Of a stretch of DNA of 5,534 nt, positions 1 to 5,534 are shown in pieces. How positions within the stretch are numbered: position 1 is the stretch's first letter; each line of letters starts with the position of its first letter. Below the pieces are notes generated by a model. It was given only the letters and a program-made list of their open reading frames with translations. It searched no databases and was not told where the DNA came from. A program made the position numbers and the translations under genes. Source of the stretch: Gammaproteobacteria bacterium (GTDB lineage: Bacteria; Pseudomonadota; Gammaproteobacteria; Steroidobacterales; Steroidobacteraceae). Where the stretch lies: assembly GCA_030039615.1 (NCBI GenBank), contig JASHVF010000439.1, positions 1 to 5,534 of the forward strand, read 5' to 3'.

Positions 1-21
1 GAGCATCATCGCAGAGTCAAA

Positions 22-55
22 CGGCGTGCGGCTGCCCCGCGGCAGGCGCACGCCG
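22..55 (-). terminator. GC-rich hairpin, possible terminator of the small exported protein gene
   Basis: Bases 22-36 pair with 41-55: nine pairs (C22-G55 through G30-C47), one G/G mismatch (31/46), then five more pairs (32-36 with 41-45) closing a CCGC loop. It begins 19 bases beyond the stop codon of the minus-strand gene, where an intrinsic terminator is expected. Read on the minus strand, the stem is followed by GTTTGACTCT, which has only a short T run, so termination may be weak or Rho-assisted. The stem itself is seen directly; the terminator role is inferred from position. Confidence 0.5.
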
Positions 56-73
56 CTGCCCGGCCGCGGCGGC

Positions 74-535
74 CTAGCGACCCTTCTCGACGTCCCTGAT
101 CGCGTGCTCGTTGGCGTGAATCGCCTCGTCCAGGTGATGCACGGCGCGATCCTTGAGGCCGCGGGTCATCGGATCGTCTTCCTCGCGATCGATGTCCGAG
201 TGCACCTTGCGCAGCAGCTCCAGTGACTTGTGCAGGCGGCCCGGATGATCGGCCGGCACGTCGACCTGCGGATGATCGTGGATGTCCTTGCCATCGTCGA
301 TCGCCGCCTTCTTGATCTCGCCGATGGTCTTGTCGATCTCCGTGATCGCCACGTCTTCCTGACCGCTCACCGCGGCATCGCCGGGGCGGTGTTCGAGCAT
401 CCAGCGCGCGGCGCGCAGGTCCGACAGGGCGTGCAGGTAGTAGGGGTGCTTGCCGGGCAGGTCGGCGTTGGCGGCGAGCGGCAGCGCCAGCAGCAGCAGC
501 AGGCCGGACAGCATCGGGACTGGCTTGATTCTCAC
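74..535 (-). CDS. Small exported histidine-rich helical protein, function unknown
   Basis: A 153-residue protein that I cannot assign to a named function. It starts with GTG at 535-533, supported by an excellent AGGAGG seven bases upstream. Residues 1-24 form a classic Sec signal peptide: basic start (R2, K4), a leucine-rich core at 12-20 and an ANA cleavage site before D25, so the mature protein of about 129 residues is probably periplasmic. It is highly charged, has no cysteine and no further membrane segment, and is predicted by eye to be mostly amphipathic helix. About 12 histidines (roughly 9%) are spread along it. Residues 37-80 and 105-148 align without gaps at 11 of 44 identities, and each is preceded by HPxxLH (30-35 and 97-102), which suggests an internal duplication forming a four-helix-like fold. 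Metal binding is possible given the histidines but unproven. It is transcribed divergently from the peptidase operon. The reading frame and export are secure; the role is not. Confidence 0.88.
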   Translation of the reverse strand: MRIKPVPMLSGLLLLLALPLAANADLPGKHPYYLHALSDLRAARWMLEHRPGDAAVSGQEDVAITEIDKTIGEIKKAAIDDGKDIHDHPQVDVPADHPGRLHKSLELLRKVHSDIDREEDDPMTRGLKDRAVHHLDEAIHANEHAIRDVEKGR

Positions 536-541
536 TTCAGA

Positions 542-548
542 TCCTCCT
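542..548 (-). promoter_or_regulatory. Strong Shine-Dalgarno site of the small exported protein
   Basis: The minus strand reads AGGAGGA here. The AGGAGG core ends seven bases before the GTG at 535. It is a near-perfect match to the anti-Shine-Dalgarno sequence and fixes the GTG as the start. Confidence 0.85.
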
Positions 549-572
549 GAGTCTAAGTTAGGGACGTGCCGA

Positions 573-601
573 ATTATGGTGTTGGAAATCTGACTGGATC
601 A
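573..601 (-). promoter_or_regulatory. Candidate sigma70-type promoter for the small exported protein
   Basis: The minus strand carries CATAAT at 578-573, a five-of-six match to the -10 consensus. Transcription would start near 566 and give a leader of about 30 bases before the GTG at 535. With a 17-base spacer the -35 hexamer would be TGATCC (601-596), a poor match, so this promoter is weak, activator-dependent or wrongly placed. It is inferred from sequence only. Confidence 0.35.
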
Positions 602-623
602 TGAACCGTGTTGGCAACATAAT
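595..623 (+). promoter_or_regulatory. Candidate sigma70-type promoter for the peptidase/permease operon
   Basis: CATAAT at 618-623 matches five of six bases of the -10 consensus. A 17-base spacer puts TGGATC (595-600) at -35, a three-of-six match. Transcription would begin near 630, leaving about 20 bases of leader before the ATG at 649 and excluding the upstream ATG at 601. The short palindrome GTTGGCAAC (610-618) overlaps the -10 edge and could be an operator half or chance. This is an inference from sequence. Confidence 0.4.
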
Positions 624-639
624 CGTCAGGGCATCGACT

Positions 640-644
640 GGGAG
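640..644 (+). promoter_or_regulatory. Ribosome binding site supporting the DUF885 start at 649
   Basis: GGGAG lies four bases before the ATG at 649. The spacing is somewhat short, but the site is better than anything before the alternative ATG at 601, and the downstream start begins directly with a signal peptide. Confidence 0.5.
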
Positions 645-648
645 CCCC

Positions 649-2436
649 ATGAACGCACCAAGGACACTCGGGTTGACCGCGGTACTGGCATTGGCGGCCG
701 CCGCCAGCCAGGCGCAGACGGCGCACGAGCAGCTCGTGAGCCTCGCCCAGGACATCGTCTACACCACCGCCGCGGTGCAACCGATGTCGGCGACCTTTCT
801 CGGTATCCCCGGGCACGACGGCGAGTTGGAAGCGCCCAGTGAGTCGTTTCGCGCGGCCCACGTGCAGCGCCTGATGGAATGGCGCGCGCGGCTGGAGCGC
901 ATTGCCGCCGGCTTCGACGCGCAGACCACGCTGGTCGACCGCGACGATGCCGCGCTGCTGCGCGCCCGCCTGGCGCGCAGCCTCAACGAGCTGCTCGAGT
1001 ACCAGACCGATCGCAAGGACTACGCCCAGGCCGCCCGCGGCATCGTCGCCGTGGTGTTCAACCAGTTCCAGCACCTGCCGCTGCCGGGCGAGGACGGCGC
1101 CACGGCCGCCGACCTCAGGCGCGCCTGGCTCGACATCACGCGGCGCCTGGCCGGCGCCCCGGCCTACATGACGGCCGCCGAGCGCCTGGTGACCACGCCC
1201 GGCCATCTGTATGGCGTGGTGGGATCGCGCTCGCTGGCCGGCGCCCCCGATTTCCTGCAGGGAGCGCTCAGCGCGGCGGCGCGCGAGCAGCTCGGCGCTC
1301 ACTCGCGCGAGTTCGCCGCATTCGTCAGGGCGCGCGATGCGGCGCTCGCCGCCCTGGCGCGCACCAGGGCGTACATCGATGCGCACCTGGCTGCGTGGCC
1401 CGAGAATTACGCGATCGGCCGCGAGGCCTACGACCGCATGCTGAAGGAGGAGCAGCTGCTGCCCTTCGATGCGCGCGACGTCGACCGCATCGCACACGAC
1501 CTGCTGGCCCACGGCTGGGCCGAGGAGGCCTGGGTACAGCACGTCGCCCGGCACCGCGGTGTCGAGCTCGGCGCGGCGAGCGGCGGCGGCCTCGCCCCGG
1601 GCGGCGCGGCGCTGATCGATTACTACCGCGAGTGCATCGGACGGCTGCGTAACTTCGTGACCGAGCAGGACCTGGTGACGGTCCCCGCGTGGCTCGGGAC
1701 CATGCAGATCGTCGAGACGCCCGCCTTCCTGCAGCCGGTGTCGCCCGGCGCCTCGATGAATCCGCCGCGCCTGTTCTCGCTCTCGACCACCGGCTACTAC
1801 TACATCACCCCGCCCAAGTCGCTCGCGGAGGCCGCGGCGCGCCTCGACATGAACGAGGACTTCGATCGCGACCGCATCGAGTCGACCGCGGCCCACGAGG
1901 CCCTGCCGGGGCATTTCATGCAGCTCTCGATCGCCAGGCGGCACCCCGATTTCGTGCGCCGCATCGCGCACGACGGCGTGTTTGCCGAGGGTTGGGCGTT
2001 CTACGGCGAGGAGATGTTCGTGCGGCTCGGGCTGTTCGGCGACGATCTCGACGCGCGGCTGTTCGTCGCGCGCTGGGAGCGTGTGCGCGGTGCGCGTGCG
2101 GTCGTCGACCCGAAGCTGGCGAGCGGCGAGTGGAGCTACCAGCAGGCGGCGGAGTTCTTCGCGACCGAGAGCGGTTTTACGCAACAGCAGGCCGAGGCCG
2201 CCGTGGCCGGGATCGCCACGCGCCCCGGCTACGTCATCGCCTACTCGGTGGGCCGTCTGCAGATCGAGAACCTGCTCGCCGAATACCTGCGTCGCCAGGG
2301 TGCGGCCGCCTCGCTGCACGACTTTCACGACCGCCTGCTGTCCTACGGCACCACCCCGCTCGCAATCGTCGGCCCCGAGCTGCTCGCCGATCTCGGCCAG
2401 CCGGCGAGCGCAGTGCGCGCGGCGGCGAACTATTAG
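649..2436 (+). CDS. Secreted DUF885-family zinc metallopeptidase
   Basis: The protein has 595 residues counted from the ATG at 649, a normal length for DUF885 (PF05960) proteins. The first 23 or so residues are a signal peptide with an alanine/leucine core and a likely cut after ASQA, so it acts in the periplasm or outside the cell. The catalytic motif is HEALPGH (416-422), the HExxPGH form typical of this family, with H416, E417 and H422 visible. A second conserved block, EGWAFYGEE, starts at E447, the likely third zinc ligand. Family hallmarks near the C-terminus are RPGY (525-528), YSVGRLQIENLL (from 532) and a FHDRLL...GTTPL segment. The family is classed with zincin-like peptidases, but substrates are poorly defined, so peptide hydrolysis is inferred. 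An in-frame ATG at 601 would add 16 residues before the signal peptide and sits upstream of the predicted transcription start, so I prefer 649. The stop codon overlaps the ribosome binding site of the next gene. It probably works with the downstream aminopeptidase in peptide breakdown. Confidence 0.93.
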   Translation: MNAPRTLGLTAVLALAAAASQAQTAHEQLVSLAQDIVYTTAAVQPMSATFLGIPGHDGELEAPSESFRAAHVQRLMEWRARLERIAAGFDAQTTLVDRDDAALLRARLARSLNELLEYQTDRKDYAQAARGIVAVVFNQFQHLPLPGEDGATAADLRRAWLDITRRLAGAPAYMTAAERLVTTPGHLYGVVGSRSLAGAPDFLQGALSAAAREQLGAHSREFAAFVRARDAALAALARTRAYIDAHLAAWPENYAIGREAYDRMLKEEQLLPFDARDVDRIAHDLLAHGWAEEAWVQHVARHRGVELGAASGGGLAPGGAALIDYYRECIGRLRNFVTEQDLVTVPAWLGTMQIVETPAFLQPVSPGASMNPPRLFSLSTTGYYYITPPKSLAEAAARLDMNEDFDRDRIESTAAHEALPGHFMQLSIARRHPDFVRRIAHDGVFAEGWAFYGEEMFVRLGLFGDDLDARLFVARWERVRGARAVVDPKLASGEWSYQQAAEFFATESGFTQQQAEAAVAGIATRPGYVIAYSVGRLQIENLLAEYLRRQGAAASLHDFHDRLLSYGTTPLAIVGPELLADLGQPASAVRAAANY

Positions 2437-2440
2437 GAAG
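2435..2440 (+). promoter_or_regulatory. Ribosome binding site overlapping the DUF885 stop codon
   Basis: AGGAAG begins within the TAG stop (2434-2436) and lies eight bases before the ATG at 2449. Ribosomes ending the upstream gene would be placed on the start region of the aminopeptidase, which suggests translational coupling. Confidence 0.65.
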
Positions 2441-2448
2441 CGCGGCCC

Positions 2449-5082
2449 ATGAGCACAGGCGCCCGGGCGGCGGCGGCGGTGAGCGTGCTCGCGAGTGCGG
2501 TCGCGGCGGCCGGGCCGGCCGCCTTTGACTTCGACCGCGCTCCCGGGCGGCTGCCCAAGGACGTCGTGCCGCTCGACTATCGCGTGGCGGTGGTGCCGGA
2601 CATGGAGGCGATGAAGATCACGGGGAGCGAGTCGGTGCAGCTGCGCGTGCGCAGCGCGACGCGCACCATCGCCTTCAATTCGCTGAATCAGAGACTCAGC
2701 GACGTGCGCCTCGACGGCGCGGCGGTGGCCGGTGTCGATTCCGACGACCAGAAGCAGCTCACGGTCGTGACGCTGGCGGTGCCCGTGCCCGCCGGTGCGC
2801 ATACCCTGTCGTTCTCCTTCGTCGGCCGGCTCGAGACGCAGCCGCACGGACTCTTCCTGCAGCCCTACCTCACCCGCGAGGGTGCGCACGCGCGGCTGTT
2901 GTCCACCAAGATGGAGAGCACCGACGCGCGGCGCATGTTCCCGTGCTGGGACGAGCCCGCTTTCCGCGCGAGCTTCGAGCTCACGGTCACGGTGCCGGCA
3001 GCCTGGGCCACGGTCTCGAACATGCCGGTCGCGAGCCGCGAGCTGCACGGCGAACAGGCGACCGTGACCTTCGAACGCTCCCCGGGCATGCCGGCCTATC
3101 TCATCGAGTTCACCGCCGGGGACCTCGAGTCGCTCCCCGGGCAGGCCGGGTCCGCTCAGGTCGGCGTCTGGGCGGTGCGCGGGCGCGGGCGCGACGCACA
3201 GGTGGCGCTCGCCGATGCGCAGCTGATCCTCAGCGACTACGACGAATACTTCGGCTTCGCCTACCCGCTGCCGAAGCTCGACGCGATCGCCGTGCCGGGC
3301 GGCTTCGGCGGCGCGATGGAGAACTGGGGCGCCATCACCTACAACGAGCAGCTGCTGCTGCTCACCCCGGACAGCACGCTCGCCGAGCGGCAGGCGGAGT
3401 TCGCCGTGCAGGCGCACGAGATCGCCCACCAGTGGAACGGCGATCTGGTCACCATGGGGTGGTGGGACGATCTGTGGCTCAATGAGAGCTTCGCCTCCTG
3501 GCGCGGCAGCTCCGAGACCGACCGGCGCCACCCCGACTGGAAGTGGTGGGAACAGCAGGATGCGGCCCGCGATGCCGCCATGCGCGCCGATGCGCGCCTG
3601 TCGACACATCCGATCGAGCAGCCGGTGGCGGATGAGCTGCAGGCGGCGAATGCCTTCGACCAGATCACCTATCTCAAGGGACAGTCGGTGCTGCGCATGC
3701 TCGAGAGCTACCTCGGGCCGGACGTATTTCGCGACGGCATCCGCCGCTACGTGCGCGCGCGCGCCTTCTCCAACGCCACCGCCGCGGATCTGTGGGACGC
3801 GCTCGCCGCGGCGAGCGGTGCGGACGTCGCGCAGGTGGCGCGCGACTGGACCGAGCAGCCCGGCTTTCCGCTGGTGAACGTCGCGGCCAGCTGCGATGCC
3901 GGCGGCGCACGCACCATCGCACTCAGCCAGCGGCGCTTCACGCTGCAGGCGGGCGAGGCGCCGGCCGGGCACTGGAGCGTGCCACTGCGGATCCGCGCCG
4001 GTGACGGGGCGGCACGCGCCGAGCTCCTCACCCGCGACGGGCAGACGAGCGCCGCCGGTGCCTGCGGCGAGCCGCTCAGCCTCAACGCCGACGCCATCGG
4101 CTTCTATCACGTGAGATACGACGCGGCGACGCTGGCGGCCAACACCCGCGCGTTCGAGAGCGCGCCCGACGGCGACCGCATCGCGCTGCTCGATGACGGC
4201 TGGGCACTGGCGCTCTCGGGCGCGCAGCCGCTCGCACCGTATCTCGCGCTGGTCGGCGCCATGGGGCGCAATCGCGACCCGCGCGCCTGGGAGCAGATTG
4301 CCCAGGCGCTCGGCACGCTCGAGCACTACGAGCGCGGCAGCCCGGGCCACGGGGCCTTTGCGGTCCGGGCACGCGCCATGCTGCGCCCGGTGTTCGACCG
4401 GCTGGGCTGGGACCCGAGGCGCGGCGAGTCGCCGGACGCGGCACGGCTGCGCCGCGCGCTGCTCCTCGATCTGGGCGAGTTCGGCGATCCGGGCGTGCTC
4501 GCCGAGGCGCGCCGGCGCTTCGCGCGCTTCCTGGCGGACCGCACCAGCATCCGCCCCGACGACCAGGAGGCGGTGCTGACCATCGTGGCGGGCGCGGCGG
4601 ATGCGGCGACCTTCGAGCGGCTGCACGCGCTCGCCGCCGCCGAGAAAGACCCGGGCGCGCAGCTGCGCTACTACCTGGCGCTGATGCGCGTGGGTGATGC
4701 GGCGCTGGCGCAGCGCGCCGCACGCATCGCGCTGTCGGCGGAGATTCCGCCGCAGCAGGAGCTGCGGCGCCTGCGGCTGGTGGGCCAGCTCATCGACCGG
4801 CACCCGGCGCTCGCCTGGACGACGTTCCGCGACAACGCCGACCGGCTGCTCGCGGCGAATCCCAAGTACGCGCCGCTGATTACCGCGGAGACGGTTCCCG
4901 AGGCCTACTGGGAGGGAGCGTCGCCGCAGGAGATCGAGGCCTGGGTACGCGCACGGCTGCCGGCGGAGATGGCACCCAACATCGCGCGCGGTATGGAGAG
5001 TCTCAACGGGCGGCGCGCGGAGCGGGCGGCGCTGGTGCCCGAGGCGGACGCCTGGATGGCTCAGGCCCGGTCGCAGCGCTGA
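2449..5082 (+). CDS. Secreted M1-family zinc aminopeptidase
   Basis: This 877-residue protein removes N-terminal amino acids from peptides. Residues 1 to about 22 form an alanine-rich signal peptide, so it is exported. The N-terminal beta domain runs from about 34 (LPKDVVPLDY) to 225 and includes the typical MFPCWDEPAF block from 163. The M1 catalytic domain (PF01433) covers roughly 245-465: GAMEN exopeptidase motif at 288-292, HEIAH at 323-327, and third zinc ligand E346 exactly 18 residues further on, so H323, H327 and E346 bind zinc and E324 is the catalytic base. Y408 in TYLKG matches the transition-state tyrosine. An ERAP1_C-like helical domain (about 545-855) completes the protein. All catalytic residues are present. 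The motif reads HQWNGD and LNESFA rather than the common HQWFGN and LNEGFA, which I believe marks a proteobacterial subgroup. It is not a simple PepN equivalent, because E. coli PepN is cytoplasmic, so I give no symbol. It lies 12 bases after the DUF885 gene. Confidence 0.97.
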   Translation: MSTGARAAAAVSVLASAVAAAGPAAFDFDRAPGRLPKDVVPLDYRVAVVPDMEAMKITGSESVQLRVRSATRTIAFNSLNQRLSDVRLDGAAVAGVDSDDQKQLTVVTLAVPVPAGAHTLSFSFVGRLETQPHGLFLQPYLTREGAHARLLSTKMESTDARRMFPCWDEPAFRASFELTVTVPAAWATVSNMPVASRELHGEQATVTFERSPGMPAYLIEFTAGDLESLPGQAGSAQVGVWAVRGRGRDAQVALADAQLILSDYDEYFGFAYPLPKLDAIAVPGGFGGAMENWGAITYNEQLLLLTPDSTLAERQAEFAVQAHEIAHQWNGDLVTMGWWDDLWLNESFASWRGSSETDRRHPDWKWWEQQDAARDAAMRADARLSTHPIEQPVADELQAANAFDQITYLKGQSVLRMLESYLGPDVFRDGIRRYVRARAFSNATAADLWDALAAASGADVAQVARDWTEQPGFPLVNVAASCDAGGARTIALSQRRFTLQAGEAPAGHWSVPLRIRAGDGAARAELLTRDGQTSAAGACGEPLSLNADAIGFYHVRYDAATLAANTRAFESAPDGDRIALLDDGWALALSGAQPLAPYLALVGAMGRNRDPRAWEQIAQALGTLEHYERGSPGHGAFAVRARAMLRPVFDRLGWDPRRGESPDAARLRRALLLDLGEFGDPGVLAEARRRFARFLADRTSIRPDDQEAVLTIVAGAADAATFERLHALAAAEKDPGAQLRYYLALMRVGDAALAQRAARIALSAEIPPQQELRRLRLVGQLIDRHPALAWTTFRDNADRLLAANPKYAPLITAETVPEAYWEGASPQEIEAWVRARLPAEMAPNIARGMESLNGRRAERAALVPEADAWMAQARSQR

Positions 5083-5098
5083 GCGCGGGTCGCAGCGC
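5069..5098. repeat. 11-base direct repeat across the aminopeptidase/permease junction
   Basis: GGTCGCAGCGC occurs at 5069-5079 and again at 5088-5098, offset by 19 bases. The first copy encodes the last aminopeptidase residues; the second lies in the gap just before the proposed GTG start of the permease. It may be a relic of a small tandem duplication or chance in GC-rich sequence. Confidence 0.6.
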
Positions 5099-5099
5099 G

Positions 5100-5534
5100 G
5101 TGCGCGAGGCGGATGCGGGCTTTGGCGCCATCGCGGACCGCGAGCGCGGCCTCAGGCGCACGCTCGGGGCCGGGCGTCTCGCCATGATCGCCATCGGCGG
5201 CGCCATCGGCACGGGTCTGTTTCTCGGCAGCGGTTTCGCCATCAGTCTCGCGGGTCCCGCGGTGCTGGCGAGCTACGCGGTGGGCGCGCTGATCGCACTG
5301 CTGCTGATGGGCTGTCTCGCGGAGATGACGGTCGCGCACCCCACCACGGGCTCCTTCGGCGCCTACGCCGAGTACTACCTCGGTCCGCTCGCCGGCTTCC
5401 TGGTGCGCTACGCCTACTGGGCCTGCCTCGTGCTGGCGGTCGGCACCGAGGTCACGGCGGTCGCGCTCTATATGCGCTTCTGGTTTCCTGCGCCGCCGGG
5501 CTGGCTGTGGATCCTGGGGTTCGCGGCGCTGTTG
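5100..5534 (+). CDS. Amino acid permease, APC superfamily (partial, 3' end outside window)
   Basis: The first 145 codons of an amino acid transporter run off the window edge in frame; the full family length is about 450-500 residues. I read it from GTG at 5100, 17 bases after the aminopeptidase stop. After a short cytoplasmic N-terminus with GLRRTLGAGRL (17-27), the first membrane segment carries GGAIGTGLFLGSG (33-45), the glycine-rich substrate-binding turn of the family, then AGP (51-53). A second hydrophobic segment (about 54-73) leads to AEM (74-76), then GSFGAYAEYYLGP (84-96) and a third segment with YW (106-107) and E117. This pattern fits the AAT group of proton-coupled permeases, such as GABA, proline or lysine permeases; the substrate cannot be told from this part. 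The start is uncertain: no good Shine-Dalgarno precedes it, the frame is open further upstream into the aminopeptidase gene, and translational coupling is possible. It would import amino acids released by the two upstream peptidases. Confidence 0.92.
   Translation, partial: MREADAGFGAIADRERGLRRTLGAGRLAMIAIGGAIGTGLFLGSGFAISLAGPAVLASYAVGALIALLLMGCLAEMTVAHPTTGSFGAYAEYYLGPLAGFLVRYAYWACLVLAVGTEVTAVALYMRFWFPAPPGWLWILGFAALL

Noticed and set aside
62..74. Small GGCCG/CGGCC hairpin at the end of the minus-strand gene
   Set aside because: It has only five pairs and a three-base loop in very GC-rich sequence; the hairpin at 22-55 is far stronger and better placed.
3..77. Plus-strand frame ending at the TAG at 75-77, possibly the tail of a convergent gene entering from the left
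   Set aside because: Only 24 codons are visible, ending in an alanine-rich tail, and they run through the hairpin at 22-55. The shared CTAG gives stops on both strands by chance; there is no support from domain content.
26..550. Plus-strand open frames at 26-226 and 230-550
   Set aside because: They lie antisense to the small exported protein, which has a signal peptide and a strong ribosome binding site; the frames show no recognisable features.
879..2528. Alternative-frame plus-strand open frames inside the DUF885 gene (879-1652, 1689-2528, 1982-2452)
   Set aside because: Their arginine/alanine-rich translations are typical off-frame products of GC-rich coding sequence, while the main frame carries all family motifs.
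4082..4723. Minus-strand open frame of 213 residues opposite the aminopeptidase C-terminal domain
   Set aside because: It is an arginine, alanine and proline-rich shadow of the real gene with no motif.
574..4803. Minus-strand open frame of 1,409 residues as a real gene
   Set aside because: It is rich in R, A, G, H and Q with no domain or hydrophobic pattern, lies opposite two genes with intact catalytic motifs, and is explained by the absence of TTA, CTA and TCA codons in those genes.
5079..5081. CTG overlapping the aminopeptidase stop as a permease start
   Set aside because: CTG starts are rare and there is no ribosome binding site; GTG at 5100 is simpler, although the start remains uncertain.
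5003..5339. Minus-strand open frames at 5003-5242 and 5061-5339
   Set aside because: They overlap the start of the permease, whose membrane segments and family motifs are clear on the plus strand.

Overview
This is a strongly GC-rich bacterial window. The signal peptides, Shine-Dalgarno sites and protein families point to a Gram-negative proteobacterium, perhaps a gammaproteobacterium of the Xanthomonadales/Nevskiales type; that placement is inferred from general resemblance and is not proven here. I see no mobile element, CRISPR array, tRNA or rRNA. No stretch over 300 bases lacks a gene.

Layout: bases 1-73 hold no gene I can support, but they contain a strong GC-rich hairpin (22-55) just past the end of a minus-strand gene. 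That gene (74-535) encodes a small exported, histidine-rich, probably all-helical protein of unknown function. An AT-richer divergent intergenic region (536-648) follows, with plausible back-to-back promoters. On the plus strand lie three closely packed genes: a secreted DUF885-family zinc metallopeptidase (649-2436), a secreted M1-family zinc aminopeptidase (2449-5082), and the first 145 codons of an APC-superfamily amino acid permease (5100 to the window edge). The gaps are 12 and 17 bases, so the three look like one operon.

Taken together, the plus-strand genes read as a peptide-scavenging unit: two exported metallopeptidases would release amino acids from peptides outside the cytoplasm, and the permease would import them. 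This is inferred from domain content and gene order. The link of the small divergent protein to this unit is unknown.

No clearly new system is visible. The most original observations are an internal duplication in the small exported protein, with an HPxxLH motif at the head of each half, and a symmetric divergent promoter region that argues for moving the DUF885 start downstream from 601 to 649.
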